The notes under the pieces were generated by a model. The model was not told the DNA's origin, made no database searches, and was given only the letters and a program-made list of their open reading frames with translations. From Gloeothece verrucosa PCC 7822 (lineage in GTDB: Bacteria > Cyanobacteriota > Cyanobacteriia > Cyanobacteriales > Microcystaceae), in the NCBI RefSeq assembly GCF_000147335.1, contig NC_014501.1, positions 4,356,001-4,420,000 of the forward strand: DNA of 64,000 nucleotides. The letters run 5' to 3'. Position numbers and translations under genes: made by a program. Shown piece after piece: positions 1 to 8,461 of this stretch (position 1 is the stretch's first letter; each line of letters begins with the position of its first letter).

Positions 1-795
1 CAACTGCTTTTGCAACGGGGGGTTAATTCCCTCCTCGGTAAACACCACAGTAGGCACCTTATCGGTTTCCCAAAGATTAGCCTCAAGGGGTAAATTTAAA
101 CTACGACTCATCACCACCCTCAAAGGATTATGGGAAGACACCCCATGAGTAGTTAAATGAGGGTTATCCTGACGTACCGTATTCCCTCCGATAATTACCG
201 CATCACAAGCGGCTCTGAGTTGATGGACGATACGGCGGGAAGCTTCCCCAGTTACCCAAGCACTATGGCCCGAAGTCGCCGCAATTTTACCATCAAGCGT
301 CATTGCATATTTGAGAATTCCAAAAGGTCTTTGATACAAAACCCGATGGATAAAGCCCTCATTTAAGCGGCGGCAAGCCTCTTCTTCTATGCCGGCTACC
401 ACCTCAATACCTGCTTCAGTTAAGCGTTCAATACCCTTTCCAGATACACGAGGGTCCGGATCGATCATGCCCACCATTACCTTAGCAATTCCTGCCTTAA
501 TCAGGGCTTCTGTACAGGGAGGAGTGCGTCCATAATGATTACAAGGTTCTAAATTAATATAGATCGTTGCGCCCTTTGCCTTTTCTGCTGCAACTGATAG
601 GGCAAATACCTCCGCATGAGGCTGCCCCGCACCTGGGTGAAAACCCTCTCCGACGATTTCTTGCTCACGGACAATCACCGCCCCCACCATCGGATTAGGA
701 GACGTTGCCCCAAGGGCCTTACGCGCTAGGGTAATACAGCGTTGCATCATTTCACGATCAAAAGCAGAAGCTTGAAATTCTGATGAGGTGTTCAT
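1..795 (-). CDS. ribD: Riboflavin biosynthesis protein RibD (5' part only)
   Basis: Bifunctional enzyme of riboflavin synthesis: an N-terminal zinc deaminase acting on the diaminohydroxyphosphoribosylaminopyrimidine, then an NADPH-dependent reductase. Translating the minus strand from the ATG at 795 gives 265 codons, running off the window's left edge. The deaminase signature is visible: HAEV, then PCNHYGRTPPC with the two zinc cysteines. An LDGKIAA motif opens the reductase half, where the window cuts the gene. Only the reductase C-terminus is missing. It is divergent from the ammonium transporter gene, with about 280 bp between them. Identification is firm. Confidence 0.95.
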   Translation of the reverse strand, partial: MNTSSEFQASAFDREMMQRCITLARKALGATSPNPMVGAVIVREQEIVGEGFHPGAGQPHAEVFALSVAAEKAKGATIYINLEPCNHYGRTPPCTEALIKAGIAKVMVGMIDPDPRVSGKGIERLTEAGIEVVAGIEEEACRRLNEGFIHRVLYQRPFGILKYAMTLDGKIAATSGHSAWVTGEASRRIVHQLRAACDAVIIGGNTVRQDNPHLTTHGVSSHNPLRVVMSRSLNLPLEANLWETDKVPTVVFTEEGINPPLQKQL

Positions 796-868
796 CTCTG
801 TAAACTGTAAACCATCAACAATAATTTACATAATATTCACAAAACTTTTTCCCTATTCCGACTAAACA

Positions 869-882
869 GTATGATTTGTTAC
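869..882 (+). promoter_or_regulatory. Candidate NtcA binding site upstream of amt
   Basis: The sequence GTATGATTTGTTAC fits the NtcA consensus GTA-N8-TAC exactly. A good -10 hexamer, TATACT, lies at 920-925, 37 bases downstream of the site. Classical NtcA-activated promoters have about 22 bases here, so the geometry is not ideal. Ammonium transporter genes are standard NtcA targets, which supports the call. Binding is inferred only. Confidence 0.45.
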
Positions 883-1073
883 AGAAAAAAGCTTTAAAAA
901 CCATAAAAATCTTGGCGACTATACTATCTCAAGTGACCTTGTAACAAAGCATAGAGTTAACTTGAGGAACGCTTAGACAAAATCTATAATGTTGAGATCT
1001 TAAGACAAAATTTGCTCAGAGGGCAGCCTGTGAACTTTGATGAATCGCCTATATCTTGGTAGAAGCTATATCT

Positions 1074-2645
1074 ATGTCTAGACAAAGCATAACTCAAACA
1101 AAAAAACCCAAAAATAGGAAACAATTGTATCTGTCAGATGGGCCCAAGACGAAAGAGAAAGCGCCTTATCTAGAACCTTTTAAATTCATAGCGAGATTAT
1201 TCTCGCCCTATTGGTTAGCTTGTATTCCTTTATCGGCGATTATAATCGTTGTTTGGCATACGGCTGTAGCGGCTCAAAATAATGTAGAAATTACCGTTCA
1301 AGGGACTTCTGAGGTAGCCAATTTACAAGGTTATCTCAATATGATTTGGGTGTTAATCGCCGCAATTTTAGTCATTTTCATGAATGCTGGTTTCTGTATG
1401 TTAGAAACCGGCTTATGTCGTCAAAAGAATGCCGTTAATATTCTGGCAAAAAACCTGATCGTATTTGCCCTAGCCAGTATTGCCTATTGGATGATCGGCT
1501 ATTCTTTAATGTTTGGTCAAGGTAACCCTTTTATAGGGGCAGGCGGCTGGTTCTTAAGCGGCACGTCAGAAACCTATGGTCTAAAACCCTTTCCAGAGGG
1601 GTTACCCGTTCCTGTTCATTTCCTTTTCCAAGTTGCCTTTGCCGGAACAGCCGCCACCATTGTATCCGGGGCGGTAGCTGAACGGATTAAGTTTGTGGAC
1701 TTTTTGATCTTCAGTTTGGTGCTGACTGGCATTTCTTACCCCATTACCGGACACTGGGCTTGGGGAGGCGGCTGGCTAGGAACGTTAGGATTTAAAGATT
1801 TTGCCGGTTCTACAGTGGTTCACCTGGTGGGAGGCTGTGCGGCTTTAACGGGTGCGGCGATTCTTGGCCCTAGACTGGGAAAATATAATAGTGATGGTCG
1901 CATTAATGCTATGCCGGGGCACAATTTAGGCATTGCGACGTTAGGCTGTTTAATTCTCTGGATAGGCTGGTTTGGCTTTAACCCGGGTTCAGAATTAGCC
2001 GTCAATCAAGCCGTTCCCTACATTGCTGTTACCACAAACCTAGCCGGTGCAGCCGGTGGTATTGCGGCTACGGTAACCTCTTGGTTGAAAGATGGTAAGC
2101 CTGACCTGAGTATGATTATTAATGGTATTCTGGCCGGATTAGTCGCCATTACCGCAGGCTGTAACCTTGTTTCCTACTGGGGAGCAGTAGCCATTGGCAT
2201 CATCGCCGGGATTATCGTTGTCTACGCGGTTTCCTTGTTCGATAACCTTAAAATTGATGACCCAGTGGGTGCTGTTTCTGTTCACTTAGTTAATGGAATT
2301 TGGGGCACTCTGGCCGTAGGAATTTTTGCTGATCCCAATATTCCCATTGCTCCCTCTGAAGGCGCAGTGGCCGGATTATTTCACGGCAATTTTTCCCTGA
2401 TCATTACTCAAATTATTGGGATCGTTTCTGTCGCTGCCTTTACCCTCATCTTAAGCGCTATAGTTTGGATGGCCCTTAAATCTACTTTAGGAATTCGAGT
2501 TGGTCAAGATGAAGAAATGGAAGGTTTAGATGTGGGCGAACACGGCATGGAAGCTTATAGTGGCTTTGTTAAAGAAACTGATTTCCTCATGGGGAGTCCC
2601 TCTGGGGGGATGAGTGGAGAGGTGCGCTCTAGCTCAGAAATTTAA
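1074..2645 (+). CDS. amt: Ammonium transporter (Amt family)
   Basis: Inner-membrane ammonium channel, 523 aa from the ATG at 1074; an in-frame TTG at 1056 would add six residues but looks weaker. After a basic N-terminal stretch of about 45 residues there is a first hydrophobic segment, then the hydrophobic Amt core. Family signatures are present: the [13 protein letters not shown] segment with the first pore histidine, and the [14 protein letters not shown] segment with the second. The C-terminal LGIRV...[16 protein letters not shown] tail is the cytosolic gating and PII-contact region of Amt proteins. The gene stands alone, preceded by a candidate NtcA site. The basic N-terminal extension is longer than in minimal Amt proteins, as in several cyanobacterial homologues. 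Confidence 0.95.
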   Translation: MSRQSITQTKKPKNRKQLYLSDGPKTKEKAPYLEPFKFIARLFSPYWLACIPLSAIIIVVWHTAVAAQNNVEITVQGTSEVANLQGYLNMIWVLIAAILVIFMNAGFCMLETGLCRQKNAVNILAKNLIVFALASIAYWMIGYSLMFGQGNPFIGAGGWFLSGTSETYGLKPFPEGLPVPVHFLFQVAFAGTAATIVSGAVAERIKFVDFLIFSLVLTGISYPITGHWAWGGGWLGTLGFKDFAGSTVVHLVGGCAALTGAAILGPRLGKYNSDGRINAMPGHNLGIATLGCLILWIGWFGFNPGSELAVNQAVPYIAVTTNLAGAAGGIAATVTSWLKDGKPDLSMIINGILAGLVAITAGCNLVSYWGAVAIGIIAGIIVVYAVSLFDNLKIDDPVGAVSVHLVNGIWGTLAVGIFADPNIPIAPSEGAVAGLFHGNFSLIITQIIGIVSVAAFTLILSAIVWMALKSTLGIRVGQDEEMEGLDVGEHGMEAYSGFVKETDFLMGSPSGGMSGEVRSSSEI

Positions 2646-2650
2646 CCTAG

Positions 2651-2680
2651 TGGTGGGCGGAGTTTTTTAATCCGCCTCTG
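2651..2680. terminator. Short hairpin between convergent genes
   Basis: GGCGGA (2656-2661) pairs with TCCGCC (2671-2676) around a T-rich loop, in the 42-bp gap between convergent amt and the histidine kinase gene. It may terminate both transcripts. There is no strong T-run after the stem, so this is tentative. Confidence 0.35.
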
Positions 2681-2687
2681 GCTTCGA

Positions 2688-3812
2688 TTATTCTTCCTTG
2701 AGCGGCAAACAAACCCTAAATAAGCTACCCTGACCTAAGAGAGACTCAACTTCGATCGTTCCTTGATGAGTTTCCACAATTTGACGGGATAGATGCAAAC
2801 CTAAGCCGCTACCGGCACGTCGATGATTTCCTGAGCGAAAACGATTAAAAAGCCTTTTTTGCTCCTCTGGTGAAATGCCAAAACCCGTGTCTTCAACCGT
2901 AAAAACTACCCATTTTTGAGGATAATTGCCACGAAAAGTTATATTATTAAGCCGCACAATGATATAACCTTCGTCAGTAAATTTAATAGCATTTCCGATC
3001 AGATTAGTGAACAATCGATGTAATTCTAAGCGATCACCGGTGACAGTGGTCTTCACATTTTCCTGTAGTTCATACTTCAGTAATAGGCCTTTTTCTTGAG
3101 CCAGAGGCTTTAATTCTTCCATCACTTCTTGAGCTAACTCTTTCAGGTCAACTGCACTAAAACTTAAAATCTTACGATCAGCTTCATAGCGATACACCTC
3201 TAACAAATTGTTCACCAATTCCAACAAATTCCGGTTACTACGAGTCATGGTGATGACCGCCTCTTTCATCTCCTCGGACATTGAGCCAAAAGTCCCATCT
3301 TGAAACAACGTCAGCATTCGATCAGCCGCCACTAAAGGGGTTCTTAAATCATGAGTCAGACGCGAGACAAAATCTTCCCGCATTCTGAGCATTTGTTCCT
3401 GTTTATCTACGCTATGTTTGAGCCGCAGCAGTGAGCGGACTCTAGCCAACAATTCATCTACATCAACCGGTTTACGGATAAAATCATCCGCACCGGCATC
3501 TAACCCTTTCACCGCACTGGGTTGATCGTAAGCGGTAATTAATAAAATCGGAATAAAAGGTAGATTCTCATTAGCTCTTATGCGGCGAGTCACTTCAAAA
3601 CCATCCATTTTAGGCATCATGACATCCAGCAAGATTAACTTGGGTAAACTTTCCTGAATTCGATTGAGAGCCGCTAATCCATCTTGAGCTAAGACCACCT
3701 TCAGCCCTTGTTCTTCTAAAATTGTTTGAATAAGAAATAAGTTATCGGGCGAATCATCAACCACTAAAATTTGATCTTCCTGTTCAGTTTGCTTAACAAA
3801 TGAATAATTCAT
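2688..3812 (-). CDS. Hybrid response regulator-sensor histidine kinase (REC-HisKA-HATPase)
   Basis: A 374-aa soluble signalling protein with an N-terminal receiver (residues about 14-130) fused to a histidine kinase core. The receiver has the acidic pair D19/D20, the phosphoacceptor D63 in LLDVMMP and the KP motif near 114. The kinase shows the H-box SRLTHDLRTPL with H154, the N-box NLIGNAIKF, the G1 box DTGFGI and the GSGLGL G2 box. There is no membrane segment or PAS/GAF sensor, so input presumably arrives by phosphorylation of the receiver from another kinase. This order is common in cyanobacteria. No partner regulator is adjacent and the signal is unknown. Confidence 0.92.
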   Translation of the reverse strand: MNYSFVKQTEQEDQILVVDDSPDNLFLIQTILEEQGLKVVLAQDGLAALNRIQESLPKLILLDVMMPKMDGFEVTRRIRANENLPFIPILLITAYDQPSAVKGLDAGADDFIRKPVDVDELLARVRSLLRLKHSVDKQEQMLRMREDFVSRLTHDLRTPLVAADRMLTLFQDGTFGSMSEEMKEAVITMTRSNRNLLELVNNLLEVYRYEADRKILSFSAVDLKELAQEVMEELKPLAQEKGLLLKYELQENVKTTVTGDRLELHRLFTNLIGNAIKFTDEGYIIVRLNNITFRGNYPQKWVVFTVEDTGFGISPEEQKRLFNRFRSGNHRRAGSGLGLHLSRQIVETHQGTIEVESLLGQGSLFRVCLPLKEE

Positions 3813-4271
3813 GATTCTATATGTATCAATTAAGTATTTTCAACAATAGATTAATAGAGCAAAAACCTATCAAGTTTTGGCAGAAATCGGATTTAAGGTT
3901 AAAGGCTCACCCTGAAATAATTTTAATGAAAATAGGGCCTTGCTAAAAATTTTATCAAACTTATCGTAATTAATATAAGGTTTAACAAACTCCTCTAATC
4001 TAGTCTTATTTTAACAGTTTTTACAGAGCAATAAAATTTAGCCAGAATCTTCAAGGTAGGCAGCTTAGCCTTTTACCTGAGAAACTTGACTTAACCAAGT
4101 TAAAATTAGCAGTCAGTGAGAAAGCCTTGTCAGGGTTACAATTCTAGAGAAATACAATAAGATCAATGGCTTTGACAACCATCTGAGGACAGATCATGCT
4201 ATGGTTAAAAAGCAAACGCACCTGGGTCAACCTAGGAAACAGATGAGGAGTGAAAAGGGTCTCATTAGCAG
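3813..4271. other. Intergenic region, no gene recognised
   Basis: AT-rich 459-bp stretch between the divergent histidine kinase and spoIID-like genes. I see only reading frames of about 20 codons or fewer and no clear RNA structure. It presumably holds both promoters. Confidence 0.5.
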
Positions 4272-5453
4272 ATGATCAGTAAATTGCCTCTACATAAAAT
4301 TGTCAAGGGAATCGGTAATTGGACTGTTCCGATTATCTCAGTCTGTGCCTTTGTGCCGATTGTCATGATTTACTTATCTTCGAGTGAATCCTCCACTGTT
4401 AAATTACCACCGCCTAATCAATTACCTCCTCTGTCGCAAATTCCCTCGCCCACGAAAAAATGGGAACAACCGAGAGAGGAAAGTTCAGCCGCCTCCTCTT
4501 CGGCATTACAACCCCCCACTTTAATACAGAAGTCACCCCAACCGACTCCAGAAAAGATTAAAAAAGCCGAACAACCCAAGGCGAAACCCCCGACAGCAAC
4601 CCCTCCAGAACCCGAAAAAAAGGAAAAACCAAAACCGCCTCAACAAGAATCCTTTTCCTCACAAGCTTCGGCCCAAACGGTAGTTAATCGTCGTGCCAGT
4701 TTACCCCCTGCGCCGCCCAATTATGCCGCGCCCAAATTGGAAATACGAGTGGCTGTGATGACTGATGCGGGTAGTACAAATGTTGGCACTTCTAGCACGG
4801 CCTCAATTGTGGACCGAAACGGAAATGTGCTGAAAACCCTTTCTCCAGGCCAAGGGTTGGGGGTCTATCCTAGCGGTTCTTCTTTAAATATGGGAGATTG
4901 GCAACTGCCTGGGGTAGTATTTATTCAACCTTCTGCGGGCGGATTAGTTTATCTCGGCGATCGCTGGTATCGGGGCAAAATGTTATTAGTGTCTCAGGGA
5001 AGTAGTATTTTAGCGGTGAATTATGTCGATATCGAAGAATATCTCTACAGTGTGGTGGGAAGTGAGATGCACTCCACAGCACCGATGGAGGCTTTAAAAG
5101 CCCAAGCTATTGCGGCACGTTCTTATGCTTTGGTTCATATTATTCGCCCTGCTAGTCCCTGGTTTCATTTAGGGAATACTCAACGTTGGCAGGTTTATAA
5201 AGGGGTGATCAGTGAATATAATACTTCCCAACAAGCGGTCAATGCCACAGCCGGACAAATCCTCAGTTATAAAGGAGGGATCGTTGAGTCTCTTTATGCG
5301 GCTACTGATGATATTGTTGCCAGGGCGCATGGAGGACGGGGAATGAGTCAAATAGGGGCTTATGGGTTAGCCAATGATGGCTATGATCATCAAGAAATCC
5401 TCGGTCATTATTATCCGGGCGTGGGGTTAGCGCGTTTAATTTTACAGCATTGA
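4272..5453 (+). CDS. SpoIID/LytB domain protein, membrane anchored
   Basis: A 393-aa envelope protein. The N-terminus has one hydrophobic anchor (about residues 15-38), followed by a long Pro/Lys/Glu/Ser-rich linker (about 40-150) of the kind that spans peptidoglycan. The C-terminal SpoIID domain begins with the motif EEYLYSVVGSEM, continues with ALKAQAIAARSYAL and ends in GRGMSQIGAYGL. SpoIID is a lytic transglycosylase acting on denuded glycan strands in sporulators; cyanobacterial homologues probably remodel the cell wall, but this is not established. The stop codon at 5451-5453 coincides with the right end of the tnpB element, so the last residues may have been set by that insertion. Confidence 0.88.
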   Translation: MISKLPLHKIVKGIGNWTVPIISVCAFVPIVMIYLSSSESSTVKLPPPNQLPPLSQIPSPTKKWEQPREESSAASSSALQPPTLIQKSPQPTPEKIKKAEQPKAKPPTATPPEPEKKEKPKPPQQESFSSQASAQTVVNRRASLPPAPPNYAAPKLEIRVAVMTDAGSTNVGTSSTASIVDRNGNVLKTLSPGQGLGVYPSGSSLNMGDWQLPGVVFIQPSAGGLVYLGDRWYRGKMLLVSQGSSILAVNYVDIEEYLYSVVGSEMHSTAPMEALKAQAIAARSYALVHIIRPASPWFHLGNTQRWQVYKGVISEYNTSQQAVNATAGQILSYKGGIVESLYAATDDIVARAHGGRGMSQIGAYGLANDGYDHQEILGHYYPGVGLARLILQH

Positions 5454-5660
5454 CATACTCACCCCCATAGAACGGGGGTGATTCTCTCATACTTGCGTGT
5501 CAGAGATTCCTGTTTCAACGAGACAGCTTAAATGTTCAACATCTCTGTTAAACACCCAGAGGCCGGACTCTTGGCAGGCGTTGGGGAGGCAGTGCGGTCT
5601 TGGGGTCTCCCCAAGTAGAGCAACTGCCGTGTCGGTTTGCGTATGTCCTACGCTACCGTT
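5451..5660 (-). ncRNA. Predicted right-end (omega) RNA of TnpB
   Basis: In known TnpB systems the guide RNA is processed from the 3' end of the tnpB transcript: its scaffold overlaps the end of the coding region and it finishes at the element's right end. Here the last 65 codons (after about residue 370) lie beyond the catalytic core and form GC-rich pairable sequence, and the CCCCC/GGGGG hairpin at 5460-5480 closes the element. The guide would be read from flanking DNA at about 5433-5450 (inside the end of the spoIID-like gene). The 5' limit given is approximate and no RNA evidence exists. Confidence 0.4.
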
Positions 5661-6794
5661 GAGATATGCTCCCAAGTATTTCAACCCTTTTTTAAGAATG
5701 TTGATTGCTGCATTATAATCTCTGTCTAAAACAGTTTCACAACTGGGACATTGATGAGTTCGAGTGCTTAAAGTTTTCTCAACCTTCGCACCACAACACG
5801 AGCAATCAACAGTTGTGAAATGTGGAGGTACAGCGATGCACGTTATTTTGTGTACCTTAGCAAAATAGTTGACCCACTGGGTGAACTGATACCAAGAAGC
5901 ATCGCTGATACTCTTTGCCAATTTATGGTTTTTAACCATATTTGACACCTTTAAAGACTCATAGACGACCAGATCATGAGATTGGACTAACGCCAAAGCA
6001 TCCTTGATTGCTTTGTCTTTACGTTGTCTAGATACTTTTAAGTGTAGTTTAGCTACCTTTTTTCTTTGTTTATGGTAGTTATTGGACTGTTTCTTTTTGC
6101 CTTTACAAAAACGCTTAGATAGCTTTCTTTGTGCTTTCTTTAAACGTTTTTCGGATTTTCTTAAATAACGGGGATTTTCTACAGTATTACCGTTACTGTC
6201 GGTATAGAACTCTTTAAGTCCTAAATCTATCCCTGTTATTCTACCCGTGAATTCGTGTTTCTCTTCTCTTGAGTAGTCAATCAAGAATTGACAATAGTAG
6301 CCATCTGCTCGTCTTACTACCCTAACTCGCTTAATTTGCTGTTCCGAGTAATAAACAAGAGTTTTATTGCTGCACCACAGGTCAAATGTGCCGGCTTTAA
6401 ATCCATCAGTAAAAGTAATTTTTCTTCTATCATCAGAAAGTTTATAGCCAGTTACCTTGTATTCAACTGAGCGTGTATGCTTTTTGAATTTAGGAAAACC
6501 TTTCTTTTTAACAGATGAGTTGCGACAGTTGGTATAAAACCTTGATATAGCCTGCCATGCTCTATCTGCACTTGATTGACGTGCTTGAGAGTTTAACTTG
6601 TTTGCCCAAGGCGTTGTCTTGTCTGAAGCTAAAACAGAACAATATTTTTGAAGGTCATTTCTAGTAGTACCTTTATTATCTATCCAATATCTAACGCATT
6701 TATTTCTGATGAATTGTGCTGTTAATATAGCTTCATCAAGTCTAGAGTATTGTTCAGACGTTCCGTTTTTTAGTTTAGCTTCGACAACTAGCAT
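5487..6794 (-). CDS. tnpB: TnpB RNA-guided nuclease (IS605 OrfB family)
   Basis: A 435-aa TnpB, ancestor family of Cas12 nucleases, cutting DNA next to a transposon-associated motif under guidance of an omega RNA. The RuvC catalytic residues appear intact: D190 in GIDLGLKEF, E279 in VVYESL, and D359 in LDRDYNAA. The zinc finger lies between RuvC II and III, with C331/C334 and C349/C352. The N-terminal wedge region is complete and begins MLVVEAKLKN. The C-terminal tail from about 371 is low in recognisable structure because it encodes the RNA scaffold. With no TnpA beside it, its role is probably retention of the element. It seems functional by inspection. Confidence 0.93.
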   Translation of the reverse strand: MLVVEAKLKNGTSEQYSRLDEAILTAQFIRNKCVRYWIDNKGTTRNDLQKYCSVLASDKTTPWANKLNSQARQSSADRAWQAISRFYTNCRNSSVKKKGFPKFKKHTRSVEYKVTGYKLSDDRRKITFTDGFKAGTFDLWCSNKTLVYYSEQQIKRVRVVRRADGYYCQFLIDYSREEKHEFTGRITGIDLGLKEFYTDSNGNTVENPRYLRKSEKRLKKAQRKLSKRFCKGKKKQSNNYHKQRKKVAKLHLKVSRQRKDKAIKDALALVQSHDLVVYESLKVSNMVKNHKLAKSISDASWYQFTQWVNYFAKVHKITCIAVPPHFTTVDCSCCGAKVEKTLSTRTHQCPSCETVLDRDYNAAINILKKGLKYLGAYLNGSVGHTQTDTAVALLGETPRPHCLPNACQESGLWVFNRDVEHLSCLVETGISDTQV

Positions 6795-6952
6795 TTGTTT
6801 ATCCTCGACCTTGGACTATTTTAGTTTAACACAATTTACCCGTTTTTGCTAGAATTAAAACAAAAGCCGCCGATCGGCGGGCGGGGCTTTAAACCCAAAC
6901 TTTCGGTAAAATGTTTACTATGGGTTCATTGATGACTAGCGATTGAGTGAAA

Positions 6953-7405
6953 ATGGTTAATCTTTATGAAAGAGATTTTTATGCTTGGACACAAGAGCAA
7001 GTGGAGTTACTTCGCCATCAACAATGGCAGAAATTGGATTTAGCTAATTTGATAGAGGAGATTGAATCTTTGGGGAGACAACAGCGTCAAGAACTCCGAA
7101 ATCGTCTTAGTATTTTGATGGGACATTTATTGAAGTGGGAATATCAACCTGATAAGCGGAGCCGCAGTTGGTTAGCTACTATTCGGATTCAACGGATTGA
7201 TATAAAAGATTTACTTGAAGATAATCCTAGTTTAAAACCTTTTTTAACTGAGGCGATGGAGAAAGCTTATGGAAAAAGTCGAGAGTTAGCTGTCAGTGAA
7301 ACTAATTTATCTTATCAGACTTTTCCCTTGGAGTGTCCTTATGGTTTTGAACAAATTTTAGATGAGGCGTTTTATCCAGGGGAAACCGATTTTGATTTTG
7401 AGTGA
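6953..7405 (+). CDS. DUF29 family protein
   Basis: A 150-aa soluble protein; ATG at 6953 is chosen over an in-frame GTG at 6947. It matches the cyanobacterial DUF29 family: an N-terminal YERDFYAWTQEQ box, the helical segment LIEEIESLGRQQRQEL, the KWEYQPDKRSRSWLATI stretch and the CPYGFEQILDE end. The family is very abundant and multicopy in cyanobacteria; its function is unknown. It sits just downstream of the left end of the tnpB element and upstream of a toxin-antitoxin remnant. Confidence 0.85.
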   Translation: MVNLYERDFYAWTQEQVELLRHQQWQKLDLANLIEEIESLGRQQRQELRNRLSILMGHLLKWEYQPDKRSRSWLATIRIQRIDIKDLLEDNPSLKPFLTEAMEKAYGKSRELAVSETNLSYQTFPLECPYGFEQILDEAFYPGETDFDFE

Positions 7406-7441
7406 TTGGGTTTTTTGAGATCTACCTCAATGATTTCGTTA

Positions 7442-7497
7442 TAGTGCGTAAGTCCTAATATTGTATTTTTAAAGCAGGTTATTTTTTATTCTCCTAA
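7442..7497. repeat. Direct repeat, copy A
   Basis: Two blocks, TAGTGCGTAAGTCCTAAT (7442-7459) and a 37-bp AT-rich block (7461-7497, beginning TTGTATTTTTAAAGCAGG), recur without change at 8214-8231 and 8259-8295. Copy A lacks a 27-bp spacer found between the blocks in copy B. The two copies bracket the toxin-antitoxin remnant. Confidence 0.85.
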
Positions 7498-7621
7498 TAA
7501 CCCTCCTATATAATTGATTGGTAAAATACTGTTGGAGTAAGTCTTTTCCTGCTTCTCCCATGCGTCGTAATTCTTGCTCTATCTGCTTTATGGCAATCGG
7601 TAAAGGCGCTCGTTTGCCCAT
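7469..7621 (-). CDS. Small basic hypothetical protein (50 aa), possible gene remnant
   Basis: An open frame from ATG 7621 to TAA 7469 encodes 50 residues, starting MGKRAPLPIAIKQIEQELRR and ending in a basic amphipathic stretch (YRRVIRRIKNNLL). An in-frame TAA lies four codons upstream, so the frame cannot extend much further. I do not recognise it. Its last eight codons are inside the direct repeat and recur in copy B at 8259-8295, so the frame may be the tail of an older duplicated gene. No clear ribosome binding site is seen; it may not be expressed. Confidence 0.3.
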   Translation of the reverse strand: MGKRAPLPIAIKQIEQELRRMGEAGKDLLQQYFTNQLYRRVIRRIKNNLL

Positions 7622-7809
7622 TCTCCCATCGGTTTACCGTTTGAAAGGCTACCCCTAATAACTGAGCTTTGATTTAGCCGATATTTCTAGTTTTTAATTT
7701 CATAGATTAGGGCTGACAAAAGATTAAAAGATTGCCATTTAGTTAAGGGTTTTTGAGAGAATAATTAATTTACACTATAATATTCTAAACCATAAACCGA
7801 TAAAAAACT

Positions 7810-8007
7810 ATGTCTAACCTAACCATTCAAATTCCCGACGAAAAACTAGACCAACTAGAAGAACTTGCGAGAGCGCAAGGATTAACTTTAGAGCAACTCT
7901 TGATCGCTAAAATCGACGATTGGTTAACCGAAAATCCACCTGACTTCAATCAAGCTGTCAACTACGTCCTAACTAAAAATACAGAACTTTATAAACGTTT
8001 AGCATGA
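7810..8007 (+). CDS. Small antitoxin-like protein paired with Doc fragment
   Basis: A 65-aa acidic protein beginning MSNLTIQIPDEKLDQLEELA. The short beta strand followed by two helices (ARAQGLTLEQLLIAKIDDWL) resembles ribbon-helix-helix antitoxins. The C-terminal tail, containing PDFNQAVNYVLTKNTELYKRLA, would be the toxin-neutralising segment. Its stop overlaps the Doc-like start by four bases (8004-8007), the usual arrangement of an antitoxin-toxin operon. Since the toxin is truncated, the antitoxin is probably a relic. Assignment rests mainly on size, fold pattern and position. Confidence 0.7.
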   Translation: MSNLTIQIPDEKLDQLEELARAQGLTLEQLLIAKIDDWLTENPPDFNQAVNYVLTKNTELYKRLA

Positions 8008-8195
8008 CTCGTTATCTCACTCAACCTGAAGTTCTTCAGCTTCATGAACTACTCATACAACAATGGGGAGGAATGACCGGACTACGAGATCATGGCGCAT
8101 TAGAATCAGCCCTAGCACAACCTCGAATGACTTTTGGGTCAGAAGATTTATATCCCACCTTTGATTATGGGTTTTATCTTCTCGCCATGTCCTAA
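8004..8195 (+). pseudogene. Truncated Doc (death-on-curing) toxin
   Basis: The first 50 or so residues match the N-terminus of Doc/Fic-family toxins: YLTQPEVLQLHELLIQQWGG, then GLRDHGALESALAQPRMTFG and SEDLYPT. Intact family members are about 120-130 aa and carry an HPFxDGNKR catalytic loop that modifies EF-Tu or related targets. Here the frame turns to unrelated sequence after LYPT and stops at 63 aa, so the active site is absent. The break falls just before repeat copy B (8214-8295), suggesting a deletion linked to that repeat. It should be inactive. Confidence 0.85.
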
Positions 8196-8213
8196 CTTTA
8201 ATGCGTAGTGCTG

Positions 8214-8295
8214 TAGTGCGTAAGTCCTAATCATATCTAATGATAATTGTTAAAAATCTTGTATTTTTAAAGCAGGTTATTTTTTATTCTCCTAA
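8214..8295. repeat. Direct repeat, copy B
   Basis: Second copy of the repeat at 7442-7497. The same 18-bp and 37-bp blocks are present (8214-8231 and 8259-8295), separated by 27 extra bases. It starts 18 bp after the premature stop of the Doc-like gene. Confidence 0.85.
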
Positions 8296-8461
8296 AATTA
8301 TGAAAGTATGAATTAGCAGTCCTTTCGGAAAGCGGCTAATTTAAATTTTACTTATTTGAGTAATCAGCTATTTTTTAATTGATTTTGGTTGACTTGCTAT
8401 CCTCGAATTTATTTTTTGAGCTTGGTTGATTTATTTAATCATTTTTTGAGGATAGTTTGGT

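Larger units (their letters stand above)
5451..6893 (-). mobile_element. IS200/IS605-type element carrying tnpB only
   Basis: An element of about 1.44 kb oriented on the minus strand. Its right end carries a hairpin (CACCCCC 5460-5466 with GGGGGTG 5474-5480) just after the tnpB stop. Its left end carries a second hairpin at about 6863-6890 (AAAGCCGCC pairing towards GGCGGG...GGCTTT). Subterminal hairpins without inverted repeats or target duplications are the mark of this family. There is no tnpA transposase, so it cannot move unless TnpA is supplied in trans. Exact ends are inferred from the hairpins and could be off by several bases. Confidence 0.75.

Noticed and set aside
5497-5718. 73-codon plus-strand frame at the right end of the tnpB element
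   Set aside because: It is antisense to the tnpB 3' end and the predicted guide RNA; no family or ribosome site.
5454-6893. TnpA transposase for the IS605-like element
   Set aside because: No frame of about 140 codons with an HUH motif is present on either strand inside or next to the element.
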